The position numbers were made by a program, and so were the translations under genes. From NCBI GenBank assembly GCA_002686055.1, contig NYZU01000013.1:26244-65598 (forward strand): 39,355 nucleotides of DNA, given 5' to 3'. Of this stretch, positions 23,775-32,244 are shown piece by piece. The notes under the pieces were generated by a model. The model had not been told where the DNA came from. It saw only the letters and a list, made by a program, of their open reading frames with translations, and ran no database searches. The DNA is from Oceanospirillaceae bacterium. GTDB lineage: Bacteria > Pseudomonadota > Gammaproteobacteria > Pseudomonadales > Balneatricaceae. How positions within the stretch are numbered: position 1 is the first letter of the stretch; each line of letters opens with the position of its first letter.

Positions 23775-24839
23775 ATGTTAAATTTGACCAAAAAAATATT
23801 CACTGCTGCTCTAATTAGTTCAAGTATTGCTCTGGCAGGTTCAGCCATGGCTGCGGACTTTAATTTGCGCGCAGTGGCCAACTCCAATGAAAACGACGAA
23901 GACTATGATGGTCTAGTAGTTTTTAAAGACTATGTAGAAGCAGCCAGTAATGGTGCCATTAGTGTCGATCTATTTATTGGTACACAGTTATGTTCCAATG
24001 GTACCGAGTGTTTGCAAGCCATTGAAGATGGTAGTGTTGATATCTATGTATCCACTTCTGGTGGTGTAGCTAGCACCTTCCCTTATGTGCAAATGTTTGA
24101 CCTACCTTATGTAATGGCCAACGACCGCGTAGCAGAAGAAGTGCTTGCTGGTTCTTTTGTTAGAGACTTGCGTGACCAGATGTTAGCTGACTCCAACGAT
24201 GTTGTGCGTCTAATGACTATTGGTAACACTGGTGGCTGGCGTAACTTTGCTAACACCCAGCGTACGCTGCGTTCACCTGCTGATTTTGAAGGTTTGAAAA
24301 TCCGTACTGTTGTGGCAGACCTACCTCAAGTGCTAGTTAAAGCATTAGGTGCTAGCCCTACGCCAATCCCATGGCCTGAGCTATTCTCCAGCTTCCAAAC
24401 AGGTGTTGTTGACGGTTCTAAGAACGGTATCACCGACATTATGGGTATGAAATTCCCTGAAGCTGGCCTACAGTATGTCACTCTTGATGGCCATGCCTAC
24501 ATGGCGGCCTTATGGATGATGAACAACGAAGTGTTTATGGATATGCCCGCTGACCATCGTCGCGTTATTGTTGATGGCTTCGCTGCTCTACAACAGGCTA
24601 CTTTTGCTAGTCCTAAGCGTAAGTCAATTCAAGCCTACCAGGAATTTACCGCTGGTGGTGGTGAACTATATGTTCCTACTCCTGATGAGAAAGCAGAGCT
24701 AGCCGCTGCTGCTGCACCAGTATATGAGTGGTTCCAAGGCAATGTTCGTGAAGGTGAGCGTTTCTTCAAAGCTTATCAAGCTGCCGCTAAAGCTGCCGAA
24801 GCTAAGTTTGCTGGACAATACGAGCGTGACCTAAATTAA
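23775..24839 (+). CDS. TRAP transporter substrate-binding protein (DctP family)
   Basis: Periplasmic binding protein of 354 residues. ATG 23775 has AAGAGGA six to seven bases upstream; the earlier ATG-type start would precede this site. A signal peptide (LNLTKKIFTAALISSS, cleavage near GSAMAADF) is followed by ISVDLFIGTQLCSNGTECLQAIEDGSVDIYV and GNTGGWRNFANTQRTLRSPADFEGLKIRT. The Arg of LKIRT is the usual carboxylate/acid-binding residue. Thus the ligand is likely an organic acid, and the neighbouring 2-hydroxyacid dehydrogenase would suit a hydroxyacid or sulfonate. Last gene of the TRAP operon, followed by a terminator. Confidence 0.92.
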   Translation: MLNLTKKIFTAALISSSIALAGSAMAADFNLRAVANSNENDEDYDGLVVFKDYVEAASNGAISVDLFIGTQLCSNGTECLQAIEDGSVDIYVSTSGGVASTFPYVQMFDLPYVMANDRVAEEVLAGSFVRDLRDQMLADSNDVVRLMTIGNTGGWRNFANTQRTLRSPADFEGLKIRTVVADLPQVLVKALGASPTPIPWPELFSSFQTGVVDGSKNGITDIMGMKFPEAGLQYVTLDGHAYMAALWMMNNEVFMDMPADHRRVIVDGFAALQQATFASPKRKSIQAYQEFTAGGGELYVPTPDEKAELAAAAAPVYEWFQGNVREGERFFKAYQAAAKAAEAKFAGQYERDLN

Positions 24840-24858
24840 TCTTTAGGGATCGACTAAA

Positions 24859-24880
24859 AGGGGGATCGATTGATCCCCCT
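24859..24880. terminator. Intrinsic terminator between convergent genes
   Basis: A strong GC stem AGGGGGATC/GATCCCCCT with loop GATT follows the TRAP operon. On the minus strand it runs into TTTTAG, so it also ends the Sel1-repeat gene, whose stop is six bases away. Confidence 0.8.
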
Positions 24881-24885
24881 ACTTG

Positions 24886-25368
24886 TTACTCAAATGGATA
24901 GATATGCGCCCGATAATCTTTTACCAACACCAAGCTTTCTTGAATTTGCTCGGCAGTCATCTTTTTCACAATCTCTTCCATACTGATGGCGGCATCCGGG
25001 TCTCCGCCAATAGCCGACAAAACATACCAAGCATACCCACGAATCAAATCCGGCGCCGGCATACCGCGCCCAACTTCGTAATACCAGCCAATGCCAGACT
25101 GCGCACCAGCGTGGCCGCGCAAACTGGCTCTAAGGTACCATTCAAAGGCACGAATATCGTCACGTTCAACGCCCAGCCCCAGTGCATACATACTGCCAAT
25201 CAGCTCTTCAGCATCAGCGTTGCCCGTTTGTGCCATAGGATAAAGTATCTCAAAGGCAACAGCATACTCACCTTTTTCCATCAAGTTTTTTGCATCTTCA
25301 ACATCAACCATAGCCAGAGTCGGGGTTGATAAACTTATGCAGATAACCAATAGCCATTTTTTCAGCAT
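24886..25368 (-). CDS. Sel1-repeat exported protein
   Basis: 160-residue exported protein with a signal peptide (MLKKWLLVICISLSTPTLA) and Sel1-like tetratricopeptide repeats: KGEYAVAFEILYPMAQTGNADAEELIGSMYALGLGVERDDIRAFEWYLRASLRG (about residues 30-84) and a partial third unit (GIGWYYEVGRG). Such repeats usually mediate protein contacts in the periplasm. ATG 25368 has AGGAA seven bases upstream; an upstream frame of 12 more residues lacks one. Its first 32 bases overlap, head to head, the coding start of the cytochrome gene. No partner is identified. Confidence 0.8.
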   Translation of the reverse strand: MLKKWLLVICISLSTPTLAMVDVEDAKNLMEKGEYAVAFEILYPMAQTGNADAEELIGSMYALGLGVERDDIRAFEWYLRASLRGHAGAQSGIGWYYEVGRGMPAPDLIRGYAWYVLSAIGGDPDAAISMEEIVKKMTAEQIQESLVLVKDYRAHIYPFE

Positions 25369-26632
25369 TTTATTATTCCTATGGGCTGGACCAACGGCTG
25401 CCAATAATTTGCCATGGCAACCAATTACAATTGCCGACTATGTTATCACAAGTCCTGCTAGCGTCGAGCTTGGCAAGCGACTTTTTGCCGAACCAAAGTT
25501 AAGCGGTAATAACAATATCTCATGCCAAACTTGTCACCACCCTGATCATGGCACCAGTGATGGCCTATCCCTAGGTCTTGGTGAGGGTGCAGAAGGCATT
25601 GGCCCAGAAAGAATGGCCAATAGTGGTATCAAAAAACGGGTTCCCAGACACTCCCCCACACTCTTTAATTTAGGCCATAAGTCAGTTATCGAACAATTTT
25701 GGGATGGCCGGGTATCATTTGATCCCAAGGCACCGTCTGGCTTTGATAGCCCAGCTGAAGACTGGTTACCAAAAGGTTTATCGAGCCTTACCGCCGTACA
25801 GGCCACTCTGCCCCTAACAGCCCAGTTTGAGATGGCTGGTAACACTGGCGAAAACGAGGTCATTGGTGCTGTCCGCCAGCGTATTGACTATGCTTGGCCG
25901 GTGGTAGTCGAGCGTATTATTGCCGACGACGAATATTGGGCCATGTTACAGAATACCTACCCAGACTTACAAAACCGTAGTCAGGTTAATATCACCCACT
26001 TGGCCAATGCCATTGGGGATTATATTAATACCCAATTTAGAAGCTTTAATGCACCTATCGACGCTTATGCTCGGGGTGAGGATATGCCCCTAACTGAGTC
26101 ACAAAAAGCGGGTATGGCGTTATTTTATGGCAAGGCCCAATGTGACCAATGTCACTCAGGCGCCCTGTTTAGTGACCAACAGTATTACTCCCTTGGCCTG
26201 CCACCAATGGGGCCGGGGCGCACGCGACAATGGGACCCTTGGGCTAGGGATGTGGGACGCATGGGCGTTAGTAATCAAGCCCAAGATGCTTATGCTTTTA
26301 AAGTGCCCAGTCTGCGCAATTTAGCTTTTACCGCACCCTATGGACACAATGGGGCATATGCCACCCTTGAGGGCATTATTAAACATCATAATAACCCTAT
26401 TCAGGCATTGGAAAATTATGATCGCTCACAAGCTATATTGCCTGCTGCGAGTAAGACCCTTGAGTTTATCGACTGGGTGGGCTTTAACGACAAAAGGGAA
26501 ATGCAACGCATTAAACAATCCATTGATATTGAACCTTTGCAGTTAAGCCAAGAGGAAATAGACCAGATAATCGCCTTTTTGGATTTGTTAAACGAACCCG
26601 ACCTTATTGCGCGCATTCGTGACGAGCAATAA
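25337..26632 (+). CDS. Di-haem cytochrome c peroxidase / MauG family protein
   Basis: Exported di-haem cytochrome, 431 residues, with a short signal peptide (ILLFLWAGPTAA) and two c-type haem motifs: CQTCH at residues 63-67 and CDQCH at 269-273. These fall in the two-domain plan of bacterial cytochrome c peroxidases and MauG. FWDGRVSFDP and KVPSLRNLAFTAPYGHNGAYATLEGII are conserved; the Met/His ligand region before GRMGVSNQ suggests a regulated low-potential haem. Physiologically it would reduce hydrogen peroxide in the periplasm or oxidise a protein substrate; the two cannot be separated by sequence here. The signal peptide depends on the ATG at 25337, which overlaps the opposite Sel1 gene. 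Confidence 0.88.
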   Translation: MQITNSHFFSILLFLWAGPTAANNLPWQPITIADYVITSPASVELGKRLFAEPKLSGNNNISCQTCHHPDHGTSDGLSLGLGEGAEGIGPERMANSGIKKRVPRHSPTLFNLGHKSVIEQFWDGRVSFDPKAPSGFDSPAEDWLPKGLSSLTAVQATLPLTAQFEMAGNTGENEVIGAVRQRIDYAWPVVVERIIADDEYWAMLQNTYPDLQNRSQVNITHLANAIGDYINTQFRSFNAPIDAYARGEDMPLTESQKAGMALFYGKAQCDQCHSGALFSDQQYYSLGLPPMGPGRTRQWDPWARDVGRMGVSNQAQDAYAFKVPSLRNLAFTAPYGHNGAYATLEGIIKHHNNPIQALENYDRSQAILPAASKTLEFIDWVGFNDKREMQRIKQSIDIEPLQLSQEEIDQIIAFLDLLNEPDLIARIRDEQ

Positions 26633-26711
26633 GGTCCTGCACCCGTGGGATACATCTATGGAAAGGCTTGGTAACAGCTGGCTATAGAGTCCAGCTGTTA
26701 AAAAAATTGAT

Positions 26712-26746
26712 ATACTATTGATATAGTATGTGCACTTGGTCATAAT
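26712..26746 (+). promoter_or_regulatory. Promoter and dyad operator of the sugar operon
   Basis: ATACTAT-TGAT-ATAGTAT (26712-26729), a perfect dyad, overlaps the -35 element TTGATA (26718-26723). A 17-base spacer then leads to CATAAT (26741-26746). This is the expected layout for a repressed sugar operon. A leader of about 95 bases follows, containing a 16-codon frame from 26771 and the palindrome CTCATTAATGAG (26806-26817). The identity of the repressor is unknown. Confidence 0.65.
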
Positions 26747-26847
26747 GGGAACTAGAAGAAGAATAATTATATGCATTTAGTCATCCTCAACTTAAACACA
26801 ATTAGCTCATTAATGAGATAACTACGACTGCAAACGCAAGAGGAGTT

Positions 26848-27732
26848 ATGACAAATATTTTATGTGTCGGCTCAGCCGTCTTGGATATAACATTTCAATT
26901 ACCAGAAATGCCTAGCTCCACGACCAAATATGTTGCTGAAGAAGCAGCCATGGTGGGTGGTGGTATCGCTGCTAATGCGGCGGTAGCTATTCAACGCTTG
27001 GGTGGGTGCGCCTATCTTGCTGGTCAATTAGGTAATGATATTATCGGCAAGACCATTATTGACGACTTACATAAAGAAAATATTAATGTCGATTTTGTCA
27101 CCATAACAGATCATGGGCGTTCTGCTTTTTCTTCTGTCTATATTGACGCCGAGGGTGATCGGCAAATTGTTAATTTTCGAGGCCAAAACTTGGCATTACA
27201 CCCCCAATGGCTTACATCTGACCTTACCTTCGCTGCCGTGTTAGTGGATACACGGATCCCCGAAGCCGCTTTACAAGCCTTGGATATGGCCAATGATCAG
27301 AATGTGCCTGGTATTGTTGATGGCGAAGCCCCCATTGATACCAGACTACTATATCGAGCCAGCCACGTGGCTTTCTCACGCCAAGGCCTTGTCTCTTTAT
27401 ATCCGGATACCCCATTGTCTGAAGCTTTACTTTTATGCAGTCAAGAATATGACATATGGGGGTGTGTTACCGATGGTGGTAATAGCATTCATTATACCGG
27501 GCCTAGTGGTATCGAAGTACTTGCAGCCATACCAGTGAAAGCCATTGATACCTTGGCCGCCGGAGATATTTGGCATGGGGCTTTTGCCCTATCTTTAGCA
27601 AATGACGATACTGAGCTTGCCGCTATGCAATTTGCTAATGCTGCGGCAGCATATAAATGCACACAGCCTAATGGGCGCCAAGGCGCACCCACCAAACAAC
27701 AACTAGATCAGTTTATCAAGGAGCAATATTAA
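26848..27732 (+). CDS. PfkB family sugar kinase, probable 6-deoxy-6-sulfofructose kinase
   Basis: ATP-dependent sugar kinase of the ribokinase/PfkB family, 294 residues. AAGAGGAG precedes the ATG. Substrate-binding Gly-rich VGGGIAANAAVAIQRLGG lies at 36-53, and the catalytic base is in DTLAAGD (234-240), where the usual first Gly of the GAGD loop is Ala. From memory the whole sequence follows E. coli sulfofructose kinase YihV closely: an N-terminal CVG..V.D..., KYVA, VGGG.AA.AAVA..RLG, DGE and HVAFS in the middle, and AAYKCTQPNGRQGAP at the end. The neighbouring aldolase and isomerase support sulfofructose as substrate, giving sulfofructose-1-phosphate. Other hexulose substrates cannot be excluded. 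Confidence 0.82.
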   Translation: MTNILCVGSAVLDITFQLPEMPSSTTKYVAEEAAMVGGGIAANAAVAIQRLGGCAYLAGQLGNDIIGKTIIDDLHKENINVDFVTITDHGRSAFSSVYIDAEGDRQIVNFRGQNLALHPQWLTSDLTFAAVLVDTRIPEAALQALDMANDQNVPGIVDGEAPIDTRLLYRASHVAFSRQGLVSLYPDTPLSEALLLCSQEYDIWGCVTDGGNSIHYTGPSGIEVLAAIPVKAIDTLAAGDIWHGAFALSLANDDTELAAMQFANAAAAYKCTQPNGRQGAPTKQQLDQFIKEQY

Positions 27733-28763
27733 TGAACCTTACACCAGGCAAACTATGGGGTTTACGCAGCATGGCCGATGCTCAAGGCATCTTCAAGATG
27801 ACCGCCGTTGATCAACGTCCTCCTATTAAGCAACCCATAGCAAATTATCTAGGCGTAGAGCAAGCTCCTTGGCATGACGTAGCCGAATTTAAACGCCTGC
27901 TAGTTGAGACACTACAAGCCGAAAGTACCGCCTTGCTACTGGATCCTCACTACGCTATTCCCCATGCCATAGACCAATTAAATCCCCAAAAAGGCTTGAT
28001 TGTGACCTTGGAGGATAGCTTATTTCAAGATACTGATGAAGGCCGTTTATCCTCCAATATAGATAATTGGTCCGTCGACAAAATCAAGCGTATGGGTGGT
28101 GATGCAGTAAAAGTGTTGGCCTGGTACAGACCCGACGCCAGCCCAAGTGTCAATCGTAAGCAACAGGATTATGTTAAACGTATCGGTGAGCAATGTGCTC
28201 AATTTGATATTCCCTTTTTGTTTGAACTATTAGTCTATCCCCTAGCGGCAGACCAACATCAAACCAAAGACTATATTGAAATGAAAAACAAAAAATCCGA
28301 TCAGGTACTGCAGTCCGTCGAGGAATTTGCCAAACCTGATTATGGGGTTGATGTTTTCAAACTGGAAAGCCCAGTTAATGCTGATCAGGCTGATGGTTCA
28401 TCAGAGGTTCAGGCTGTTTTTGATGAACTTGGTCAGTTAGCCAATCGGCCTTGGGTAATGCTCTCAGCTGGGGCAGGTAAAGAACAATTTAGGCGCGTGC
28501 TAGAGCATGCATTTGCGGCAGGCGCCTCAGGCTTTTTGGCGGGGCGGGCTATCTGGTTAGATGCCTTTCAGTCATACCCCGATTGGAACAAAATAAGACA
28601 TGAGCTGGAAACAGATGCCGTGGCTTACTTACAGTCTATTTCGCAATTAGCGGATAAAAAAGCACATAATTGGCAGCAACATGCCTGCTTTGGTGAGAGT
28701 GGCGCTCAATTCACTCCGGCAAGCAGCGACTTCCGCAGCCAATACAAAACAATGGTGGAATAA
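27732..28763 (+). CDS. Class I aldolase, LacD/YihT-like (probable sulfofructose-1-phosphate aldolase)
   Basis: 343-residue Schiff-base aldolase of the LacD/YihT group that would cleave a ketose 1-phosphate into dihydroxyacetone phosphate and sulfolactaldehyde. The start overlaps the kinase stop (TAATG) with AAGGAG upstream. MTAVDQRPPIKQ (AVDQR motif), ALLLDPHYAIPHAI, DAVKVLAWYRPD, VDVFKLESP with the presumed Schiff-base Lys210, and PWVMLSAGAGKEQFRRVLEHA with GASGFLAGRAIW match, in order, the corresponding stretches of E. coli YihT as I recall them. A tail of about 60 residues goes beyond YihT, similar to longer LacD-type enzymes. Tagatose-bisphosphate specificity is an alternative. Confidence 0.82.
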   Translation: MNLTPGKLWGLRSMADAQGIFKMTAVDQRPPIKQPIANYLGVEQAPWHDVAEFKRLLVETLQAESTALLLDPHYAIPHAIDQLNPQKGLIVTLEDSLFQDTDEGRLSSNIDNWSVDKIKRMGGDAVKVLAWYRPDASPSVNRKQQDYVKRIGEQCAQFDIPFLFELLVYPLAADQHQTKDYIEMKNKKSDQVLQSVEEFAKPDYGVDVFKLESPVNADQADGSSEVQAVFDELGQLANRPWVMLSAGAGKEQFRRVLEHAFAAGASGFLAGRAIWLDAFQSYPDWNKIRHELETDAVAYLQSISQLADKKAHNWQQHACFGESGAQFTPASSDFRSQYKTMVE

Positions 28764-30146
28764 ATGAAAATCGGAATCTTAGCCCTAGGGCGCCCTACTT
28801 TCGACATTGATTATGCCAACGAAAAGCTGGCCATCATGTTGCAAAAATTGGAACAGACTGGGCATAGTCTAGTCGGTAATAAAAACTTATTATTTGATGA
28901 GAATGAGGCTCAACAAGCCATAGAAAATCTCCACCAGGAACAGGTTGATCAGGTACTATTGCTACAAGTCACCTTTACTGATGCCTCTATGACCGTGGTG
29001 GTTAGTAAATCCTTTTCCCAACCCGTATCCATCTGGGCAATCCCTGAACCAAGAGCGGGTGGACGCTTACGCTTAAACTCGTTTTGTGGTTTAAATCTAG
29101 CTTCCCATGCCCTGGGCCTGAATAGTAGTCAATTCTCTTGGATATACTCCAACCCAGAGACAACCTCCGTAGATGAGTTACATGCGCTATTTAATGGCGA
29201 ACGCGCCGCAGGTAGGTTGTTGGCTAAAGATATTCCCAGTGCTAATGATGCAGGACTTAAGGTGGCTGAATCACTTAAGGGTAAACGCATTGGACGTATT
29301 GGTAATCATCCTGTGGGCTTTGATACTTCAGCCTATGAAAAAGACAGTGTGCTGTCCCTAACAGGCATTACCGTTGAAGCTATGCCCATGGACACTTTAT
29401 TCGAAAAAGCCCGGTCAACGGCCCCAGAGCGAGTTTCTGACTTGCGCACGCAACTAGATGAGCAGGTTGATAATACTAGTGAGCTGGATCAAGCTCAATT
29501 GGATCGTTCTTTACGTTTAAAGTGTGGCCTTGATGATTTACATCAAGAAAAGCAATTAGACGCCTTTGCTATACGCTGCTGGCCAGAAACCTTTACCGAG
29601 TATGGTGGTGCCGTGTGTGGGCCTGCCGCCATGCTGGGTGAAAATAAAATCCCCTGCGCTTGCGAAGCCGATGTTTATGGCTCCCTTACCCAAATGCTAT
29701 TGCAAGAGGCAGCTGATAGCCCAGTATTTCTAACCGATTTGGTTGATGTTGACGTCGAAGACAATAGCGCGGTTATTTGGCATTGTGGCCAAGCTCCCGT
29801 GTCCATGTGTGACCCAGAAGTAAAAGCCACAGGCACGGTGCATACCAATCGCAAGCAGCCCTTATTATATGAATTTCCTTTAAAACCAGGGCAAATAACC
29901 TTCGCTCGGTTAAGTAAAGCCCATAACAATATTGCTTTAGTTATTGGCAGTGCCGAAATGTTAAGCCGCCCTATGGCTTATACAGGTACTTCTGGAGTAA
30001 TGCGTTTTGAGCGTGATTCTAAAACCACATTGAAGGATATTATTGATTCTGGCCTTGAGCACCATTTTGCTATTACCTATGGTGATCATCGATCAGCATT
30101 GGTAGGTGCAGCTGGCGCATTAAATATCCCCGTTTTGGAAATCTAG
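28764..30146 (+). CDS. L-fucose/L-arabinose isomerase-fold sugar isomerase (SqvD-like candidate)
   Basis: 460-residue protein of the FucI/AraA isomerase superfamily. Metal ligands are expected from Glu275 in RCWPETFTEYGG, Glu301/Asp303 in CACEADVYGSLTQ and a His in the C-terminal half. CGPAAMLGENKIPC, typical of the family core, connects the first two. In sulfo-EMP2 clusters the sulfoquinovose isomerase (SqvD) belongs to this fold rather than the YihS type, so with a YihV-like kinase and YihT-like aldolase in the same operon, sulfoquinovose to sulfofructose is the best guess. The gene starts immediately after the aldolase stop. Fucose isomerase proper is longer (about 590 residues) and usually accompanied by a class II aldolase, which is absent. 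Confidence 0.75.
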   Translation: MKIGILALGRPTFDIDYANEKLAIMLQKLEQTGHSLVGNKNLLFDENEAQQAIENLHQEQVDQVLLLQVTFTDASMTVVVSKSFSQPVSIWAIPEPRAGGRLRLNSFCGLNLASHALGLNSSQFSWIYSNPETTSVDELHALFNGERAAGRLLAKDIPSANDAGLKVAESLKGKRIGRIGNHPVGFDTSAYEKDSVLSLTGITVEAMPMDTLFEKARSTAPERVSDLRTQLDEQVDNTSELDQAQLDRSLRLKCGLDDLHQEKQLDAFAIRCWPETFTEYGGAVCGPAAMLGENKIPCACEADVYGSLTQMLLQEAADSPVFLTDLVDVDVEDNSAVIWHCGQAPVSMCDPEVKATGTVHTNRKQPLLYEFPLKPGQITFARLSKAHNNIALVIGSAEMLSRPMAYTGTSGVMRFERDSKTTLKDIIDSGLEHHFAITYGDHRSALVGAAGALNIPVLEI

Positions 30147-30148
30147 TC

Positions 30149-31246
30149 ATGACTATTCGATATGGTTTAATTGGCTCAGGTATGATGGGGCAAGAGCATA
30201 TTCGCAACCTCAATTTACTCGATGGTTGTGAAGTAACCGCCATTGCTGAACCTGATTTAGGTATGCGGGAGTTATCCCAACAAACCGCCAATAGTCCTAT
30301 TGCGACCTATACTAATCATCATGATATGTTAGCTAATAGTGATCTAGATGCATTGGTTATTGTCGCCCCAAATCATACCCACCATAGCATCCTCAAAGAT
30401 GTATTAGATTCTAACTTACCTATTTTATGTGAAAAGCCCTTGTGCACCACTGCTGCTGACTGTGGTGAAATCATGACCTTAGCTGAGACCCGCACAGCGC
30501 CTTTGTGGGTGGCTATGGAATACCGATATATGCCTCCTGTGGCGCGGTTAATTGATGAAGTTAAGCAAGGCACCGTAGGACAACCAAGGATGATGGCCAT
30601 TCGCGAACACCGGTTTCCTTTTTTGGAAAAGATAGGTGATTGGAACCGTTTCCAGGCACAAACAGGTGGCACCTTAGTGGAAAAGTGTTGTCATTTTTGG
30701 GATCTAATGAGATTAGTATTGCAAAGTGACCCAGTGCGGGTTTTTGCCTCTGGCAATATGGATGTCAACTTTATAGATGAAAGTTATAACGGCCAACAAC
30801 CAGATATCCTTGATAATGCCTTTGTCATTTTAGATTTTGAAAATGGCAGCCGTGGCATGCTTGACCTCTGTATGTTTGCTGAGGGCTCTTACTGGCAAGA
30901 GATTGTCTCAGTAACCGGTGCACAAGCTCGTGTTGATGCCAAAGTCCCCGGCCCTGCCCGTTTTACTGTGGATGGCAAAGAACGTCATGCTGAAGTGGAA
31001 ATCTCCCACCGTGCCAGCAAAGAGGTGGTAACAGAAACTATTGAAGTTGATCACAGTATTTTACAAGCGGGTGATCATCATGGTTCCACTTTTTATCAAC
31101 ACCAACATTTTAGAGATTTAATCCTATCTGGCCAGAATCAACCTGCTGTAAGTATGGAAGATGGTTATTGGTCGGTGCTGGTTGGCGAAGCCGCCGAGCA
31201 TAGTGCTAAAACAGGTCAAGCAGTATACCTTAAGGATTTCAAATGA
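30149..31246 (+). CDS. Gfo/Idh/MocA family oxidoreductase, candidate NAD-dependent sulfoquinovosidase
   Basis: 365-residue NAD(P)-dependent enzyme. The Rossmann fold opens with YGLIGSGMMGQEHIRN; ILCEKPLCT carries the EKP motif (95-97), and GGTLVEKCCHFWDLMRL (173-189) supplies the catalytic-region His182. Family members oxidise sugars or, in glycoside hydrolase family GH188, cleave sulfoquinovosides by transient NAD oxidation. Its place inside an operon with the isomerase, mutarotase and kinase makes the GH188-type role plausible: releasing SQ from sulfoquinovosyl glycerol. A plain sugar dehydrogenase is the alternative. It starts two bases after the isomerase stop and overlaps the next gene by ATGA. 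Confidence 0.78.
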   Translation: MTIRYGLIGSGMMGQEHIRNLNLLDGCEVTAIAEPDLGMRELSQQTANSPIATYTNHHDMLANSDLDALVIVAPNHTHHSILKDVLDSNLPILCEKPLCTTAADCGEIMTLAETRTAPLWVAMEYRYMPPVARLIDEVKQGTVGQPRMMAIREHRFPFLEKIGDWNRFQAQTGGTLVEKCCHFWDLMRLVLQSDPVRVFASGNMDVNFIDESYNGQQPDILDNAFVILDFENGSRGMLDLCMFAEGSYWQEIVSVTGAQARVDAKVPGPARFTVDGKERHAEVEISHRASKEVVTETIEVDHSILQAGDHHGSTFYQHQHFRDLILSGQNQPAVSMEDGYWSVLVGEAAEHSAKTGQAVYLKDFK

Positions 31247-32241
31247 CTCTCTTTGGCCACCTAGATGACGGTACCGAGGTGCACAGTGTTACCCTGAAAG
31301 CAGGGAATCTGCGTGCTACCTTCCTAAGCTATGGCACTATTTTACAAAGCCTAGAGCTAGATGGTCATCCGTTTCCACTGGTGCTAGGGTATAACGATCT
31401 CGACCATTACCTAACCGACTCACCCTACTTTGGAGCCACAGCCGGACGCTATGCTAATCGTATTCGTGATGGGCATTTATGTATATTGGGGAAAACCTAT
31501 CAATTAAATCAAAACTTTATCGGCAAACATTGCTTACATGGTGGCATGCAGAGTATTGGTAAAAAACCTTGGCAGTTAGATGATTATACTGAGGATAGTG
31601 TGCGTTTTAGCATCCAACTTGAGGATGGTGAAATGGGCTTTCCGGGCAATATGGGTATTCAAGCTAAGTTTCAGCTTCTCGCTCCCAGCACCCTAGATAT
31701 TACCTATACGGCCACCACCGATGCCACTACGATTTGTAATTTAGCCCATCACAGTTACTTTAATTTATCGGGTGAAGAAGACATTTTGCAACATCAATTG
31801 CAAGTCAATGCAGAGGCTTTTTTGCCTGTTAACGATGAGCTTATTCCCACTGGCGAAATCCAATCTCTGGACAATCATTTGTTTGATTTTCGCCAAGCCA
31901 AGAGCATAGGCAGCATTCCAAAAGATATGGTCCTTGATCACAACTTTTGTAGCCAGTTAACCAGCCGCCCCAAGCATATAGCCACCCTCTATAGCCCAGC
32001 ATCGGGAGTAGAAATGCAATGTCTGACCACTGAACCAGGTATACAGGTATACACTGGGGCCAAGATTAACACCCAAAGCCCCGGACTTATGGGCAAAGCT
32101 ATGGGTGCATATGCTGGTATTGCCTTGGAACCACAATTATGGCCTGATGCTAATCATCACCCTCATTTTCCTAATCCAGTGCTCTTAGCTGGTGAAACTT
32201 ATTATCAAAAAACGCAATATGTCTTTGCAAAGGTAGATTAA
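31243..32241 (+). CDS. Aldose 1-epimerase family mutarotase
   Basis: 332-residue galactose-mutarotase-like protein that interconverts sugar anomers. TAGRYANRIRDG (67-78), HCLHGGMQSIGKKPW with His99 region, and LAHHSYFNLSG with the catalytic His169/170 are in the usual positions, and the Glu acid is in GIALEPQLWPDANHHP. The family includes the SQ mutarotase YihR, and clustering with the kinase/aldolase/isomerase set suggests the same role here, equilibrating the anomer released by the glycosidase. The start overlaps the oxidoreductase stop by 4 bases. Confidence 0.88.
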   Translation: MTLFGHLDDGTEVHSVTLKAGNLRATFLSYGTILQSLELDGHPFPLVLGYNDLDHYLTDSPYFGATAGRYANRIRDGHLCILGKTYQLNQNFIGKHCLHGGMQSIGKKPWQLDDYTEDSVRFSIQLEDGEMGFPGNMGIQAKFQLLAPSTLDITYTATTDATTICNLAHHSYFNLSGEEDILQHQLQVNAEAFLPVNDELIPTGEIQSLDNHLFDFRQAKSIGSIPKDMVLDHNFCSQLTSRPKHIATLYSPASGVEMQCLTTEPGIQVYTGAKINTQSPGLMGKAMGAYAGIALEPQLWPDANHHPHFPNPVLLAGETYYQKTQYVFAKVD

Positions 32242-32244
32242 ATA

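Noticed and set aside
24883-25329. Rightward frame overlapping the Sel1-repeat gene
   Set aside because: It is antisense to a protein with a signal peptide and clear Sel1 repeats and has no recognisable content of its own.
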